Assembly (NCBI GenBank): GCA_965228005.1
Contig: CBDDGV010000001.1
Coordinates: 806,001-870,000, forward strand
Direction of reading: 5' to 3'
From: JBCCXZ01 sp965228005
GTDB lineage: Bacteria; Planctomycetota; Planctomycetia; Pirellulales; Lacipirellulaceae
Length of the DNA stretch: 64,000 nt
The position numbers and the translations under genes are program-made. Numbering within the stretch: the stretch's first letter is position 1; every line of letters begins with the position of its first letter. The notes under the pieces are model-generated. The model saw only the letters and a list, made by a program, of their open reading frames with translations, did no database searches and had not been told where the DNA came from. This document shows positions 7,804 through 16,260 of this stretch, one piece after another.

Positions 7804-8811
7804 TCAGGCGTCCACGACGGCCGCGATGCTGTCGTGCGAGCCGGTCTCCAACTCCGCCATCGCCCGCTTGCGGTACACCAGCCCGTGATCGACCTCCGTG
7901 AACCCGAGCCGCTTGTAGAACGCCAGCGCCCCTTCGTTGGTCGACATCGTCTGGGCCTCGACCGTGATCACCCCGCGGCGTCGGAGCGCCTTGAACGCCT
8001 CGCTCAGCAGGTACGAGCCGTACCCCTGCCGGCGGAACTGCGGCTCCACGTGGATGTCGTACAACCCCGCGGTGCAGATGCCCCAAGAAGAAGAGAGCGG
8101 CTGCACGTCCCACAACCCGGCGGAGGCCACCAGCTCGCTGGTCCGCCGCTGGACCAACTCGAAGCGGTCCTGCTGCAGCCCGCCCCACACGCAGGCCTCC
8201 CACCAGCTGTCGGCCTTCGGGTCGAGCTTCTCCACCACGTTGGTCGAGCGCTTCAACAGCCGCGTGCCGCGGGCAACCGGCGCCTTGAACCGCGCCAGGT
8301 CGCACTGCAGGATGCACACGCGGGCCGACTCGTCGTAACCGCTCCGCCGGCACGCATCGTGGAGCGCCTCGTTCGACTTGAGCACTCCCGGGATCTCGCT
8401 CCCGCCGTAGAGCCCCAGGTAAAACGAGTTGAGCGGCCGGATGCCGCCCGCGTACAACACCGTCGCCCCGCGCTCACGGAGGTACGCCTCGCTGGCGCGG
8501 AGTAACTCGTCGACCAGCCCGCAGCCAGTCTCCACGGGGTCGACCATCAGCATGTACGTCGTGCCGATCGAGCAGTCGATGCGGCTGCCGTCTTCGTTCG
8601 GCCCGAAGCCCGCGTGCACAAAGCCGACCGGCTTGCCGTCCTTCGTCGCGACGATCAAACCGTTGCGATCGAAGTGCGCCTTCGAGAACACGGCGTACTC
8701 CAGCAGCGGGGGCGTCACCGGTTGCAGCAACCCGCGTTGGGGCGGCTGGCTCCGCCAGATCGCCGCGAGGTGCGGCGGATCCGAGTTCAGGAAAGGCCGG
8801 AGACGATACAC
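7804..8811 (-). CDS. tandem GNAT-family N-acetyltransferase
   Basis: 335 residues containing two GNAT folds. The second (about 190-325) is clear: DIHVEPQFRRQGYGSYLL matches the acetyl-CoA-binding R/QxxGxG/A loop, and NEGALAFYKRLGF is the conserved C-terminal helix and strand. The first (about 1-170) is weaker, with VDPVETGCGLVDELL in the equivalent place. It starts with GTG. The Rieske gene ends 29 nt upstream on the same strand, so the two are probably co-transcribed. Acceptor substrate unknown. Confidence 0.8.
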   Translation of the reverse strand: MYRLRPFLNSDPPHLAAIWRSQPPQRGLLQPVTPPLLEYAVFSKAHFDRNGLIVATKDGKPVGFVHAGFGPNEDGSRIDCSIGTTYMLMVDPVETGCGLVDELLRASEAYLRERGATVLYAGGIRPLNSFYLGLYGGSEIPGVLKSNEALHDACRRSGYDESARVCILQCDLARFKAPVARGTRLLKRSTNVVEKLDPKADSWWEACVWGGLQQDRFELVQRRTSELVASAGLWDVQPLSSSWGICTAGLYDIHVEPQFRRQGYGSYLLSEAFKALRRRGVITVEAQTMSTNEGALAFYKRLGFTEVDHGLVYRKRAMAELETGSHDSIAAVVDA

Positions 8812-8840
8812 GCGTTGTCGATGCTCCTGCCGGGTTTGTG

Positions 8841-9197
8841 TTACGCCTGCGAGCCGCCGTCCGACCCGCCCGAATCGCCCGCGTCGCCGCAGGGCTGCCC
8901 GCTTACGAGTATTCTATCGGCGTCAATCCGGACCGGAAAACAGGCCTGACGCACGCTCGGGATCACCGTATTCGCGCCGTCGGTCAGTCTGTACTGCCAA
9001 CCGTGCCAGGGACACGTCACCACGCCGCCCTCGACCGAGCCCTCCGAAAGGGGCCCGCCCTGGTGGCTGCACACGCCGTCCAGACCGTAGAAACGTCCCT
9101 CCGAGCGGTAAACCGCAACCAACCGACCAGAGACAACAGCCTCGGTGGCCGAACCCTCGGGGAGGTCTGCAACAGCGCCGATGTCGGTCCAGGCCAT
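8841..9197 (-). CDS. Rieske [2Fe-2S] ferredoxin-like protein
   Basis: 118 residues with the two Rieske cluster motifs CSHQGGPL and CPWHGWQY (CxH...CxxH), which bind a [2Fe-2S] cluster through two Cys and two His. The length and absence of a membrane anchor fit a soluble Rieske ferredoxin, or the small subunit of nitrite reductase or a dioxygenase (NirD/BphF type). No oxygenase or reductase partner is adjacent. It is followed 29 nt later by the GNAT gene. The C-terminus ends in a Gly/Ser-rich tail. Confidence 0.88.
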   Translation of the reverse strand: MAWTDIGAVADLPEGSATEAVVSGRLVAVYRSEGRFYGLDGVCSHQGGPLSEGSVEGGVVTCPWHGWQYRLTDGANTVIPSVRQACFPVRIDADRILVSGQPCGDAGDSGGSDGGSQA

Positions 9198-9323
9198 CGG
9201 AGGGAAAGGCGGGGATGGAGGGGGGGAATGGGGCGGGAGACGCCCAGACCAAGGCCCCGGCGTCCTCTGGTGATTATGGTCACCCCGCCGCCCGTGGCAA
9301 GCTTATCGTGGAGCCGACCCCCG

Positions 9324-10259
9324 CTAGGCCGCGCGAGCCTGTTTCCGCAGCCTCCTCAACGCACGCCGGTCGAGCTGGTCCTCCCGCCACCGACGGTGCA
9401 GCCACCAGTACTGCTCCGGGTACTCGCGGATCTGACCCTCCAACTCCGTCGTGTACCACTGGGCGACATCGGTAACAGTTTTCAGCGCGAACCCGTCGTC
9501 CAACGGGTCCACGATCGAGGTGACCCTCCCCTCGATCTCCAGCGGCCCGCCCGTGCGCACCATCCCGCAGAAGCACGTCGGCGCATCCGAACCCAGCGTG
9601 AAGATCGAAACCGCCTTGTGCGTCGACGCCGGCCGGCCGAAGAACTCGACCCAGCAGCCTGTTGGCCCCGCGTTCTGGTCGCCCAGCAACACCAGCGTCC
9701 CGCCCCGCCGCATCAGCTCCGTGATCTCCGGACCGCTCCCGTCCTTCGGCAGCATGTGCTGACCCGTGGCGCCGCGGAACCGGTTCACAAAGTCGTGCAA
9801 GAAACGGTTGTCCAACGGCCTCGCGACCGTGTGCGTCGGAAAACCGTGCAGCCCCATCTGGTAGCCGCCCATCTCGAAGTTGCCCAGGTGGCCCGAGATG
9901 ATCACCAGCGGCCGCTCGTCGAGCAGCATCCGTGTCATCTCCGCCATCCGCGGCATCGAGCCGTGCTCGCGCCAGTTGGTGCGGTGCACCTTGCGCGGCG
10001 TCTGCGCAATCTCCGCGAGCATCAGCAGCAGGTGCTCCCACATGCCGCGCACGATCCGTGCCCGCTCCGCGGCGCTCGCTTCAGGGAAGGCCGTCCGGAG
10101 GTTGTCGTCCACCACCTTGCCGCGCACTTTCAGCACGTCGCCCAGCAACCAGGCAAGCCGCCTAGCAATCTCGTGGCACAGCTCCAGCGGCAACGCCTGG
10201 ATCACGCACACGAACAACCGCACGGCCACGTACACCGCGTAGTCGATCACCAGCTTCAT
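9324..10259 (-). CDS. LpxL/HtrB-like lipid A (lysophospholipid) acyltransferase
   Basis: 311 residues starting at MKLVIDY; a longer frame upstream is not family-like. The catalytic HxxxxE motif is GHLGNFE, and WWLHRRW near the C-terminus is the usual LpxL-family end. The N-terminal hydrophobic helix anchors it to the inner membrane. Family members transfer secondary acyl chains to lipid A or related lipids, which fits a diderm envelope. It is divergent from the trmL-like gene, so both promoters lie within 150 bp. Confidence 0.85.
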   Translation of the reverse strand: MKLVIDYAVYVAVRLFVCVIQALPLELCHEIARRLAWLLGDVLKVRGKVVDDNLRTAFPEASAAERARIVRGMWEHLLLMLAEIAQTPRKVHRTNWREHGSMPRMAEMTRMLLDERPLVIISGHLGNFEMGGYQMGLHGFPTHTVARPLDNRFLHDFVNRFRGATGQHMLPKDGSGPEITELMRRGGTLVLLGDQNAGPTGCWVEFFGRPASTHKAVSIFTLGSDAPTCFCGMVRTGGPLEIEGRVTSIVDPLDDGFALKTVTDVAQWYTTELEGQIREYPEQYWWLHRRWREDQLDRRALRRLRKQARAA

Positions 10260-10409
10260 GCCGTCGTGTGGTTTGCCGCCCGCCAAACGAACCCCTCGCA
10301 CCAAGACCCGCCAAACCGGCCGCGCTTCCAACACGGACCGAGTGGCCAGTAGAATACGGGCCGCCCTCGGCCCACGGGCCGCGGATTGTGCCCCAGAACC
10401 GCCCCGCGG

Positions 10410-10928
10410 GTGAAGACCGATTTGAACCCCGCCCCCGCCTACCAGCCCCGGCTGCACGTGGTGCTCTACCAGCCGGAGATCCCCTACAACACGGGCAGCG
10501 TCGGCCGCACCTGCGTTGCGGTCGAGGCGAAGCTCTGGCTCGTCAAACCCCTAGGTTTCCGGGTCGACGACTACCACCTCCGCCGCGCGGGACTCGACTA
10601 CTGGCAGCACCTCGACTGGGAGGTCTGCGACCATTGGCAGCAACTTCTCGACCGCCTGGCGGGCTCCCGGCTGTTCCTCTTTTCCAAGAAGGCCCGCCGG
10701 AGCTTTACCGAAGTCGCCTACCAACCCGGAGACGCGCTCGTCTTCGGCAGCGAGTCGGCCGGCCTCCACGACACTCTGCTCGACCCAGCCGCGTCCGAGG
10801 CCCTCCGCATCCCCACCTCCGGCCACGTCCGCAGCCTCAACCTCTCCAACAGCGTCGCGGTCGCCGCCTACGAGGCTGTGCGGCAATGGAACCCCGGCTG
10901 GGGGCCCGTCTCTGCTCAAGCGCCTTGA
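10410..10928 (+). CDS. trmL: tRNA (cytidine/uridine-2'-O-)-methyltransferase TrmL
   Basis: About 172 residues. The SPOUT methyltransferase pattern is complete: an N-terminal HVVLYQPEIPYNTGSVGRTC, then LVFGSES with the Gly-Ser loop, and a C-terminal IPTSGHVRSLNLSNSVAV forming the trefoil knot that binds SAM. It modifies the wobble base (position 34) of leucine tRNAs. The start is uncertain. GTG at 10410 gives a family-like N-terminus, while TTG at 10386 is also in frame. Neither has a strong ribosome site. Confidence 0.85.
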   Translation: MKTDLNPAPAYQPRLHVVLYQPEIPYNTGSVGRTCVAVEAKLWLVKPLGFRVDDYHLRRAGLDYWQHLDWEVCDHWQQLLDRLAGSRLFLFSKKARRSFTEVAYQPGDALVFGSESAGLHDTLLDPAASEALRIPTSGHVRSLNLSNSVAVAAYEAVRQWNPGWGPVSAQAP

Positions 10929-11161
10929 GTCTATCTCCCCGATCTGTCGTCAATTTGAAGCCCCGCCCGCTCCCGCGGCCGGCAAGACCCGCAAACGCTC
11001 GGCCACACTGAAACGGACCAGCCCGGCCGCCGATGACAGCCCGGGGTACCCCTCTGCCGAGCCCAGCGAACTCGCCCAGCGGCGGGCTGCGGCCTCCGGC
11101 GTGAATTGACGGACGAACCCGGAAACGTAAACATGGGGGCTCTTTCCCCAGGGCTTTGCAA

Positions 11162-12040
11162 ATGACGCTGGTCAGCGGATTCGAGAAAATCGTCCGAACC
11201 GAGGAGCCGCTCGCCGAGCGCACATGGCTCAAGGTCGGCGGCCCGGCTCGATTCTACGCTGAACCCAAGTCGGCGCAAGAACTTGCCGCCCTCATCCGAC
11301 GCTGCCGCGAAGAGGACGTCTCCGTCCGCGTGCTTGGCGGGGGCTCCAACGTCCTCATCCGCGACGAGGGCGTCGAGGGCATGGTCATCAGCTTCGCCCA
11401 CCCGTTCTTCTCCGAGATCCAGCTCCGCGGCACTTCGATGACCGTCGGCGGAGGCGCACGCCTCGCCCACGCCATCAGCGAGTCGGTCCGCGCCGGGCTC
11501 GCCGGGCTCGAGCCGCTTGTCGGCATACCCGGAACCGTCGGCGGAGCCCTCCACGGCAACTCCGGCAGCCACGGCGGCGACATCGGCCAGTGGGCCTCCG
11601 CGGCCACCGTGGTCACCCGCAACGGAGAAATCGCCAAACGCGAACGCGAAGACCTCGTCTTCGCCTACCGCCACAGCAGCCTCGACGAACTCGCCATCCT
11701 CAGCGCCGAGTTCGAGCTCGAAGAAGACGACCCCGAGAAGCTCACCAAGCGGATGCAGAAGCAGTGGATCGTCCGCAAAGCCGGGCAACCACTCTCCCAC
11801 CAGAACGTCTGCAACGTCTTCAAGAGCCCCCGCGGCATGAGCGCGGGCATGCTCATCGACAACGCCGGCCTCAAAGGAACCCGCGTCGGCGGGGCCGAAG
11901 TCAGCCAGCGGCACGCTAACTTCATCGTCGCCGACGACAACGCCACCAGCAATGATGTGCTCCGACTGATCGACCTCGTGCGCAGCCGAGTCGCCGAACG
12001 CCTCGGCGTCGAGCTCGAAACCCAACTGGAAATCTGGTAG
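11162..12040 (+). CDS. murB: UDP-N-acetylenolpyruvoylglucosamine reductase (MurB)
   Basis: 292 residues, type II MurB length, reducing the enolpyruvyl ether of UDP-GlcNAc to UDP-MurNAc with NADPH/FAD for peptidoglycan synthesis. FAD-binding motifs are clear: LGGGSNVLIRD, and GIPGTVGGALHGNSG. The second half ends with GLKGTRVGGAEVS...HANFIV. Two active-site positions look unusual: the Ser of the GSxFKNP-type motif reads Asn (QNVCNVFKSP), and the C-terminal Glu position reads Gln (LETQLEIW). It starts at ATG 11162; an upstream TTG is less likely. An ftsQ-like gene follows after 43 nt. Confidence 0.9.
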   Translation: MTLVSGFEKIVRTEEPLAERTWLKVGGPARFYAEPKSAQELAALIRRCREEDVSVRVLGGGSNVLIRDEGVEGMVISFAHPFFSEIQLRGTSMTVGGGARLAHAISESVRAGLAGLEPLVGIPGTVGGALHGNSGSHGGDIGQWASAATVVTRNGEIAKREREDLVFAYRHSSLDELAILSAEFELEEDDPEKLTKRMQKQWIVRKAGQPLSHQNVCNVFKSPRGMSAGMLIDNAGLKGTRVGGAEVSQRHANFIVADDNATSNDVLRLIDLVRSRVAERLGVELETQLEIW

Positions 12041-12083
12041 CCCGACCCGCCCACCCCAACAAGCAGCACATGGAGGTGTTGCC

Positions 12084-13028
12084 GTGGCGCAGAAAAAACC
12101 GGCCGACGGCTCGGAACCTACCGGCGTCTTGGCTCTCCTCGGCGCCGTCGCCCAGCGCTGGCGGACGCTCGCCGTCCTGCTGCTGGTCGTCGCGGCCGCG
12201 CCCCTCTCGGAACGCGTCTGGCGGTCCTTCGAACCACAGATCGCTAACCAGCCGCAGTACCTCGTCCGGCCTGAAAACGTCAGCATGACCCCCAACCCCG
12301 AGTGGGTCACCGCCGACGTGCTCGGCGACGTCCTCCGCTCCTCGGGCCTGACCCAGCAGCTCTCGGTCCTCGACCGACGCGCCCCCGACCTGGTGCAGGA
12401 CGCCTTCGGCGTCCACCCCTGGGTCGCCTCGGTCGACAGCGTCGAGAAACGCTACCCGCCGGCCCTGCACGTCGAGGTCACCTACCGCAAGCCGGTCGCC
12501 GCGATCGAGATGCCCGGCGAGGGGGGCAGCGAGCTGCTGCCGATCGACAAACTCGGCACACTGCTGCCCGCCGCAGACGTCCCCGACATCCGCCGCCGCT
12601 ACCTGCCCCGCATCCGGGGCATCGTCGGCCGCCCGCCGGTAGGCCAGGTCTGGACCGACCCCCGCGTCACCGGCGCCGCCACGCTCGCCCACCGCCTCGG
12701 CGAGAAGTGGGAGGAGCTCCACCTCGTCGACATCCTCCCCTCGGCCCGCCCCGAGATCCGCGCCGGCGAGCGCTACTACGTCTACGACCTCATCACCCGC
12801 GGCGGAACCCGCATCGTCTGGGGCGCCGCCCCCGACGCCGGCCCCAAGCTCGAAGACCCCTTCGAGACCAAGCTCGATCGGCTGCTCGCCTACGTCCGCC
12901 AGAACGGCCCCCTCGACTCGGTCCTCAGCCCCCAATCGATCGAGGTCCGCACCACGCTCACGGTCACCGCCCGCACCGCCAAGCTCCCCGCCGACGCCGA
13001 CGGCGAAGAAGCCACCCAGAAGCGCTAG
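12084..13028 (+). CDS. FtsQ/DivIB-like cell-division membrane protein
   Basis: 314 residues. A single hydrophobic segment at about 26-42 is followed by a POTRA/FtsQ-type region (about 75-150) with the typical order: VLRSSGL, then HPWVASVDSVEKRYPPALHVEVTYRKPVA. The rest would be periplasmic. The GTG start has GGAGGT 7 nt upstream. Placement directly after murB matches the murB-ftsQ order of dcw clusters. Sequence similarity beyond the POTRA-like part is low, so the assignment rests on fold pattern plus context. It stops at a TAG inside a GCTAGC palindrome. Confidence 0.7.
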   Translation: MAQKKPADGSEPTGVLALLGAVAQRWRTLAVLLLVVAAAPLSERVWRSFEPQIANQPQYLVRPENVSMTPNPEWVTADVLGDVLRSSGLTQQLSVLDRRAPDLVQDAFGVHPWVASVDSVEKRYPPALHVEVTYRKPVAAIEMPGEGGSELLPIDKLGTLLPAADVPDIRRRYLPRIRGIVGRPPVGQVWTDPRVTGAATLAHRLGEKWEELHLVDILPSARPEIRAGERYYVYDLITRGGTRIVWGAAPDAGPKLEDPFETKLDRLLAYVRQNGPLDSVLSPQSIEVRTTLTVTARTAKLPADADGEEATQKR

Positions 13029-13250
13029 CTACGGCATTTCTCTTCTCGCGCGCAAAAAGACTCTTCTCACACCGTGCGCAATAGCCGCTACGCTACGCGT
13101 CGCTGGGGCCCCGCAGAGAATCTCAGAATTCCATACACACCGTGTAAGGAACGCCCCCGCCCCCCGTCACCCTTCACAACAAGCGAGGAACAACCCCCGC
13201 ACAAGAACCAACCCGCCCAGGGCCCGCTGGCCCTCACCAGGAGGCAAGCC

Positions 13251-13838
13251 ATGTCGTCCTTCACCGTCCACACCGCCGAAACCGCCCCAGAAGCCTCCCG
13301 CCCCGCTCTCGAGCGCGCCGCGAAAGCCTACGGCAGCGTTCCCAACCTGATCGGCGTCCTCGCCGAGGCGCCCGTCGCCGTCGAGGCGTACCAAACCCTC
13401 GGCAAGCTCGTGCAGCAGTCCAGCTTCACGCCGACCGAGCGGACAGTGGTCTGGCAGACGCTCAACGCCTACCACAACTGCGAGTACTGCATGGCCGCCC
13501 ACACCACGATCGCCCACATGGAGAAGATCGACCAGGCCGTGATCGACACCGCCCGCGACGTGGCGTCGTACGACGACCCGCGGCTCGAGGCGCTCCGCGA
13601 GTTCACCGTCACGCTCGCCGAAAAGCGAGGCTGGGCCACGGACGATGAAGTTGAGGCCTTCCTCGCGGCAGGCTTCACCCGCCAGAACGTCCTCGAGATC
13701 GTCACCACGATCGCGCACAAGGTGATGAGCAACTACACCAACCACCTGGCCGAGACCCCGGTCGACGCCGCCTTTGCCAAGCACTCCTGGCAGCACCCCA
13801 ACCGGCAGCAAGAAGCCGTCGAAGCCGTCGCCGGCTAA
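13251..13838 (+). CDS. carboxymuconolactone decarboxylase / AhpD-like protein
   Basis: 195 residues. The AhpD-like core motif CEYCMAAHT carries the CxxC pair and the proton-relay His. Flanking helices (SFTPTERTVVWQTLNAYHNC) match the family, whose members are peroxidase-linked disulphide reductants or decarboxylases. The start is fixed by a perfect AGGAGG 7 nt before ATG 13251; the long open frame upstream is not used. It is monocistronic, with a strong terminator 75 nt downstream. A peroxidase-type role is more likely than a decarboxylase because no protocatechuate genes are present. Confidence 0.85.
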   Translation: MSSFTVHTAETAPEASRPALERAAKAYGSVPNLIGVLAEAPVAVEAYQTLGKLVQQSSFTPTERTVVWQTLNAYHNCEYCMAAHTTIAHMEKIDQAVIDTARDVASYDDPRLEALREFTVTLAEKRGWATDDEVEAFLAAGFTRQNVLEIVTTIAHKVMSNYTNHLAETPVDAAFAKHSWQHPNRQQEAVEAVAG

Positions 13839-13913
13839 CCCACCCGGTTCCCAGCCGTCGAGCTACGCCTCGACGGCAACCCAGGGAGCAGCTGCCCAAC
13901 CGACCCCCAACCC

Positions 13914-13975
13914 GACCGGGCCTCCGCAACCCGCCTCATTCGCCTGTGAGGCAAACCGCGGGGGCCCGGTCTTTT
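13914..13975 (+). terminator. intrinsic terminator of the AhpD-like gene
   Basis: A 14-bp stem pairs 13914-13927 with 13958-13971 (one G-U pair), followed by TTTT at 13972-13975. The loop itself can fold as a smaller hairpin (GCCTCA...TGAGGC). It lies 75 nt past the stop codon on the same strand. Confidence 0.75.
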
Positions 13976-14065
13976 GCGCGCTGCACGCAGTGTGAAACGA
14001 GCAGGCACTATGGGCGCAGAACAACCCCAAGAGAGAAATCACAGGTCTGCCGCAGCACAACGGGC

Positions 14066-14272
14066 TCAGTTGCCCTCGTCGACCGCCGCCTCGGCGGCAC
14101 GCTGCTGCTCGGCTTGACGGAGCTGCTCGGCGAGCTCTTCACGGACGACGGCCAGCTCTTGAGGCGCGTCGATACCCAGACGCACGCCGCCGCCGCCGAC
14201 TTTCACGACGGTCAGGGCAATGTCGTCGCCAATCAGAATCCGTTCACCCGGCTTGCGGAATACTACTAGCAC
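14066..14272 (-). CDS. csrA: carbon storage regulator CsrA (first copy)
   Basis: 68 residues, usual CsrA length. The N-terminus (MLVVFRKPGERILIGDDI) and the RLGIDAPQELAVVREE segment match the dimeric RNA-binding fold that recognises GGA motifs near ribosome sites. The start is GTG with AGGAG 11 nt upstream. A second, longer csrA-like gene lies 24 kb away. Flagellar genes, the common targets and neighbours of CsrA, are not seen nearby. Confidence 0.92.
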   Translation of the reverse strand: MLVVFRKPGERILIGDDIALTVVKVGGGGVRLGIDAPQELAVVREELAEQLRQAEQQRAAEAAVDEGN

Positions 14273-14444
14273 GGTTTCAGCGTCTCCTGTCGCCCCACAT
14301 CGGATCAGGCCCCGTGGAGCAGGCCCCGTTAGGTCTCACGGAAATTACAGCCGACCCGCAGGAAATGCAAGCAGCCCGACGCGCTTCGCAACGCGGATCC
14401 CTGAATCCGCAGCCCTCACAATCCAACCCTTTTCTTGCTGAAAA

Positions 14445-14694
14445 TGGCCACCTATCCCGGGATAATGGGCCGCTTCACCGCTTACGCTCTCACCAACACA
14501 GCGGGGGTAGGAGAACCCCAATAGTGTCCGCGAAAACACAGCAAGAAAGAACGGAAACTCGGATTGTTAAGGCCGCTCAACGTGCCACTGGCTGCTAGCC
14601 TGCCAGTGTTAAACCACGGTTCGACCGGTCAAAACACCCGACTTATGGCGTATCGCCGCGTGTACCCGATTCCGAGCCCAAAGACAAAACCGAG
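14445..14694 (+). repeat. conserved intergenic sequence, copy 1
   Basis: This region and 25728-25974 (minus strand) are diverged copies of one sequence. Three blocks align in the same order and spacing: TGGCCAC..TATCCC with ATAAT at offset 0, AAACTCG.AT.GTTAAG at offset about 110, and GGCGTATCGCCGCGTGTAC continuing to AAAGACAAAACC at offset about 195. The third block is nearly identical over about 55 bp. Here the first block contains the perfect palindrome TATCCCGGGATA. The element runs away from csrA and toward the 3' end of the GspF gene, so it heads no gene on its own strand. The 478-bp gap it occupies has no supported ORF. Confidence 0.7.
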
Positions 14695-14705
14695 GCCCCT
14701 CCCGG

Positions 14706-14727
14706 CCCGCCGACTTCAGTCGGCGGG
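14706..14727. repeat. perfect hairpin between the intergenic repeat and the GspF gene
   Basis: CCCGCCGAC, loop TTCA, GTCGGCGGG: a perfect 9-bp stem. No T-run follows on either strand, so it is not a standard intrinsic terminator. It may be a REP-like palindrome or an RNA end. Confidence 0.6.
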
Positions 14728-14750
14728 TTACTCGCCCCCAGCCCCAGACC

Positions 14751-15764
14751 TCACATCAGCGAGTTCAGCGTGTCCGTATAGAACGAGAAGATCCGGAAGA
14801 TCATCACAATGATCAGCGCCGCCACGCCGACCCAAACCAAGAACCCCGCCAACTGCGCCAGCATCGACATCGCGTCCGCTGCCCGCCGCTGGTACTCGCT
14901 GCTCTGGTGCTCCATCGCCTCGACCAGGCTCCCCGCCTCGTCCCCCGCGGCGATCGCGTCCAGCAAATCCCCCGGGATCGCCCCGGTCTTCGCCAGCGCC
15001 ATCGGCAGCGACATCCCCTGCTGGATCCGCCCCGCCACCGCCGGCCCGTGCTTCGAGAGGAACTCGTTCCCGCTCGCGTCCAGCGCCAGTGGCAACGCCA
15101 CCCGCAAGTCCATCGGCGTGTCCAGCACCAGCTGCAACGCCCACGTGAACCGGGCCAACGCCAACGTCCGGATCGCGTCGCCCACCACGGGCAACCGCGT
15201 GGCCCAACGCTGCATGGGCCGGACCCACATCGCCCGCCGCCGCGACGACTCCAAAACCAAGAACACCCCGATCACCACGGCGATCACCAGGTTCAGATAG
15301 ATCACCAACCCGCGAGTCCCCGTCAGCCCGAACCCGAGGATGTCGACATCCAGAAAGCCCATAACGTAGATGAGCAGACCGATCACAAACGTTGCGATGC
15401 CCAGCTGGATCATCGGCCACGCGATCCGCGACAAGAAGTCACGCTTCGCCGCGCGGGTCCGGTCGTAGTGCTCCGCCAACCGCCTGTAGGTCAGGTCCAG
15501 CCGGCCCGTCGCCTCACCCATCTCGACCATCCGGCGGAACAGCGGCGGGAAGTACTCGCCCGTCCGCGGCAAGGCGTCGCCGATGCCCGTCCCGGCCGCC
15601 ACGTCGTCGGCGACCGACTGCACCGCACGCTGCATGGCGCCGCTCGCCCGCCGGGCCTCGTCCGACCAGGTCTTGCGGTCGTCGATACCCGCCTTGGTCG
15701 ACAACGCCAACCGGTGGCACAGCTGCGAGAGCGGGTACAACCGAGCACGGGGGCTTAACAGCAT
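14751..15764 (-). CDS. type II secretion/type IV pilus inner-membrane protein, GspF family
   Basis: 337 residues starting at MLLSPRARLYPLSQLCHRL. It shows two T2SF domains in order. The first has the FFPPLFRRMVEMGEATGRLD-type helix (here YFPPLFRRMVEMGEATG), the second has GDLLDAIAAGDEAGSL. Hydrophobic spans occur near the middle and at the C-terminus. GspF/PilC forms the platform under the pseudopilus. No gspE, gspG or pilin gene is adjacent, so it is an isolated member. The deaminase stop lies 55 nt upstream on the same strand. Confidence 0.85.
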   Translation of the reverse strand: MLLSPRARLYPLSQLCHRLALSTKAGIDDRKTWSDEARRASGAMQRAVQSVADDVAAGTGIGDALPRTGEYFPPLFRRMVEMGEATGRLDLTYRRLAEHYDRTRAAKRDFLSRIAWPMIQLGIATFVIGLLIYVMGFLDVDILGFGLTGTRGLVIYLNLVIAVVIGVFLVLESSRRRAMWVRPMQRWATRLPVVGDAIRTLALARFTWALQLVLDTPMDLRVALPLALDASGNEFLSKHGPAVAGRIQQGMSLPMALAKTGAIPGDLLDAIAAGDEAGSLVEAMEHQSSEYQRRAADAMSMLAQLAGFLVWVGVAALIIVMIFRIFSFYTDTLNSLM

Positions 15765-15819
15765 GCCACACCCAGCAAGAAAGACTATGGAACGAAGCGT
15801 GCCAATCGCGGCACGCAGG

Positions 15820-16260
15820 CTACTCGCCGATGTCCTCGTCCCACAACTCGGGCCGGGCGGCGGCAAACTCCCGCATCAATCGTTTGCATTCTTCGTCGTC
15901 CACAACCGTCAGGTCAACTCCGCGGGAACGCACATAATCTTCCGGCCCCTGGAATATGCTGTTCTCCCCGGCAATCACCTTGGGGATGCCGTACAGCAGC
16001 ACCGCCCCGCTGCACATGTCGCAGGGCGACAGCGTCGAGTACAGCGTCGCCCGCCGGTAGTCCGCAGCCCGCAGCCGGCCGGCGCGTTCCAGGCAATCCA
16101 TCTCGGCGTGCAGAACCACACTGCCCTGCTGCACCCGGCGGTTGTGCCCGCGGCCCACGATCTCGCCGTCGATCACCAGCACCGATCCGATCGGGATCCC
16201 CCCCTCTTCGAGCCCCAGCCGGGCCTCCTCGATCGCCGCCTGCAGAAACGGGTCGCTCAC
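15820..16260 (-). CDS. cytosine deaminase, FCY1-like (CDA fold)
   Basis: 146 residues. Zinc ligands are in HAE (LHAEMDCLE) and SPCDMC. The flanking text closely follows fungal cytosine deaminase: GGIPIGSVL, VGRGHNRR, TLYSTLSPCDMCSGA, YGIPKVI, GENS, then VVDDEECKRLM and the end WDEDIGE. The enzyme would convert cytosine to uracil and ammonia. Guanine or tRNA adenosine deamination fits less well because the C-terminal tail is the FCY1 kind. The GTG start overlaps the stop of the adenine deaminase gene by four bases (GTGA), so the two are translationally coupled in a nucleobase-salvage operon. Confidence 0.85.
   Translation of the reverse strand: MSDPFLQAAIEEARLGLEEGGIPIGSVLVIDGEIVGRGHNRRVQQGSVVLHAEMDCLERAGRLRAADYRRATLYSTLSPCDMCSGAVLLYGIPKVIAGENSIFQGPEDYVRSRGVDLTVVDDEECKRLMREFAAARPELWDEDIGE

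Noticed and set aside
14445..14694. CsrA-sponge small RNA beside csrA
   Set aside because: Several GGA triplets occur in copy 1, but they are mostly not kept in copy 2 and do not sit in clear hairpin loops.
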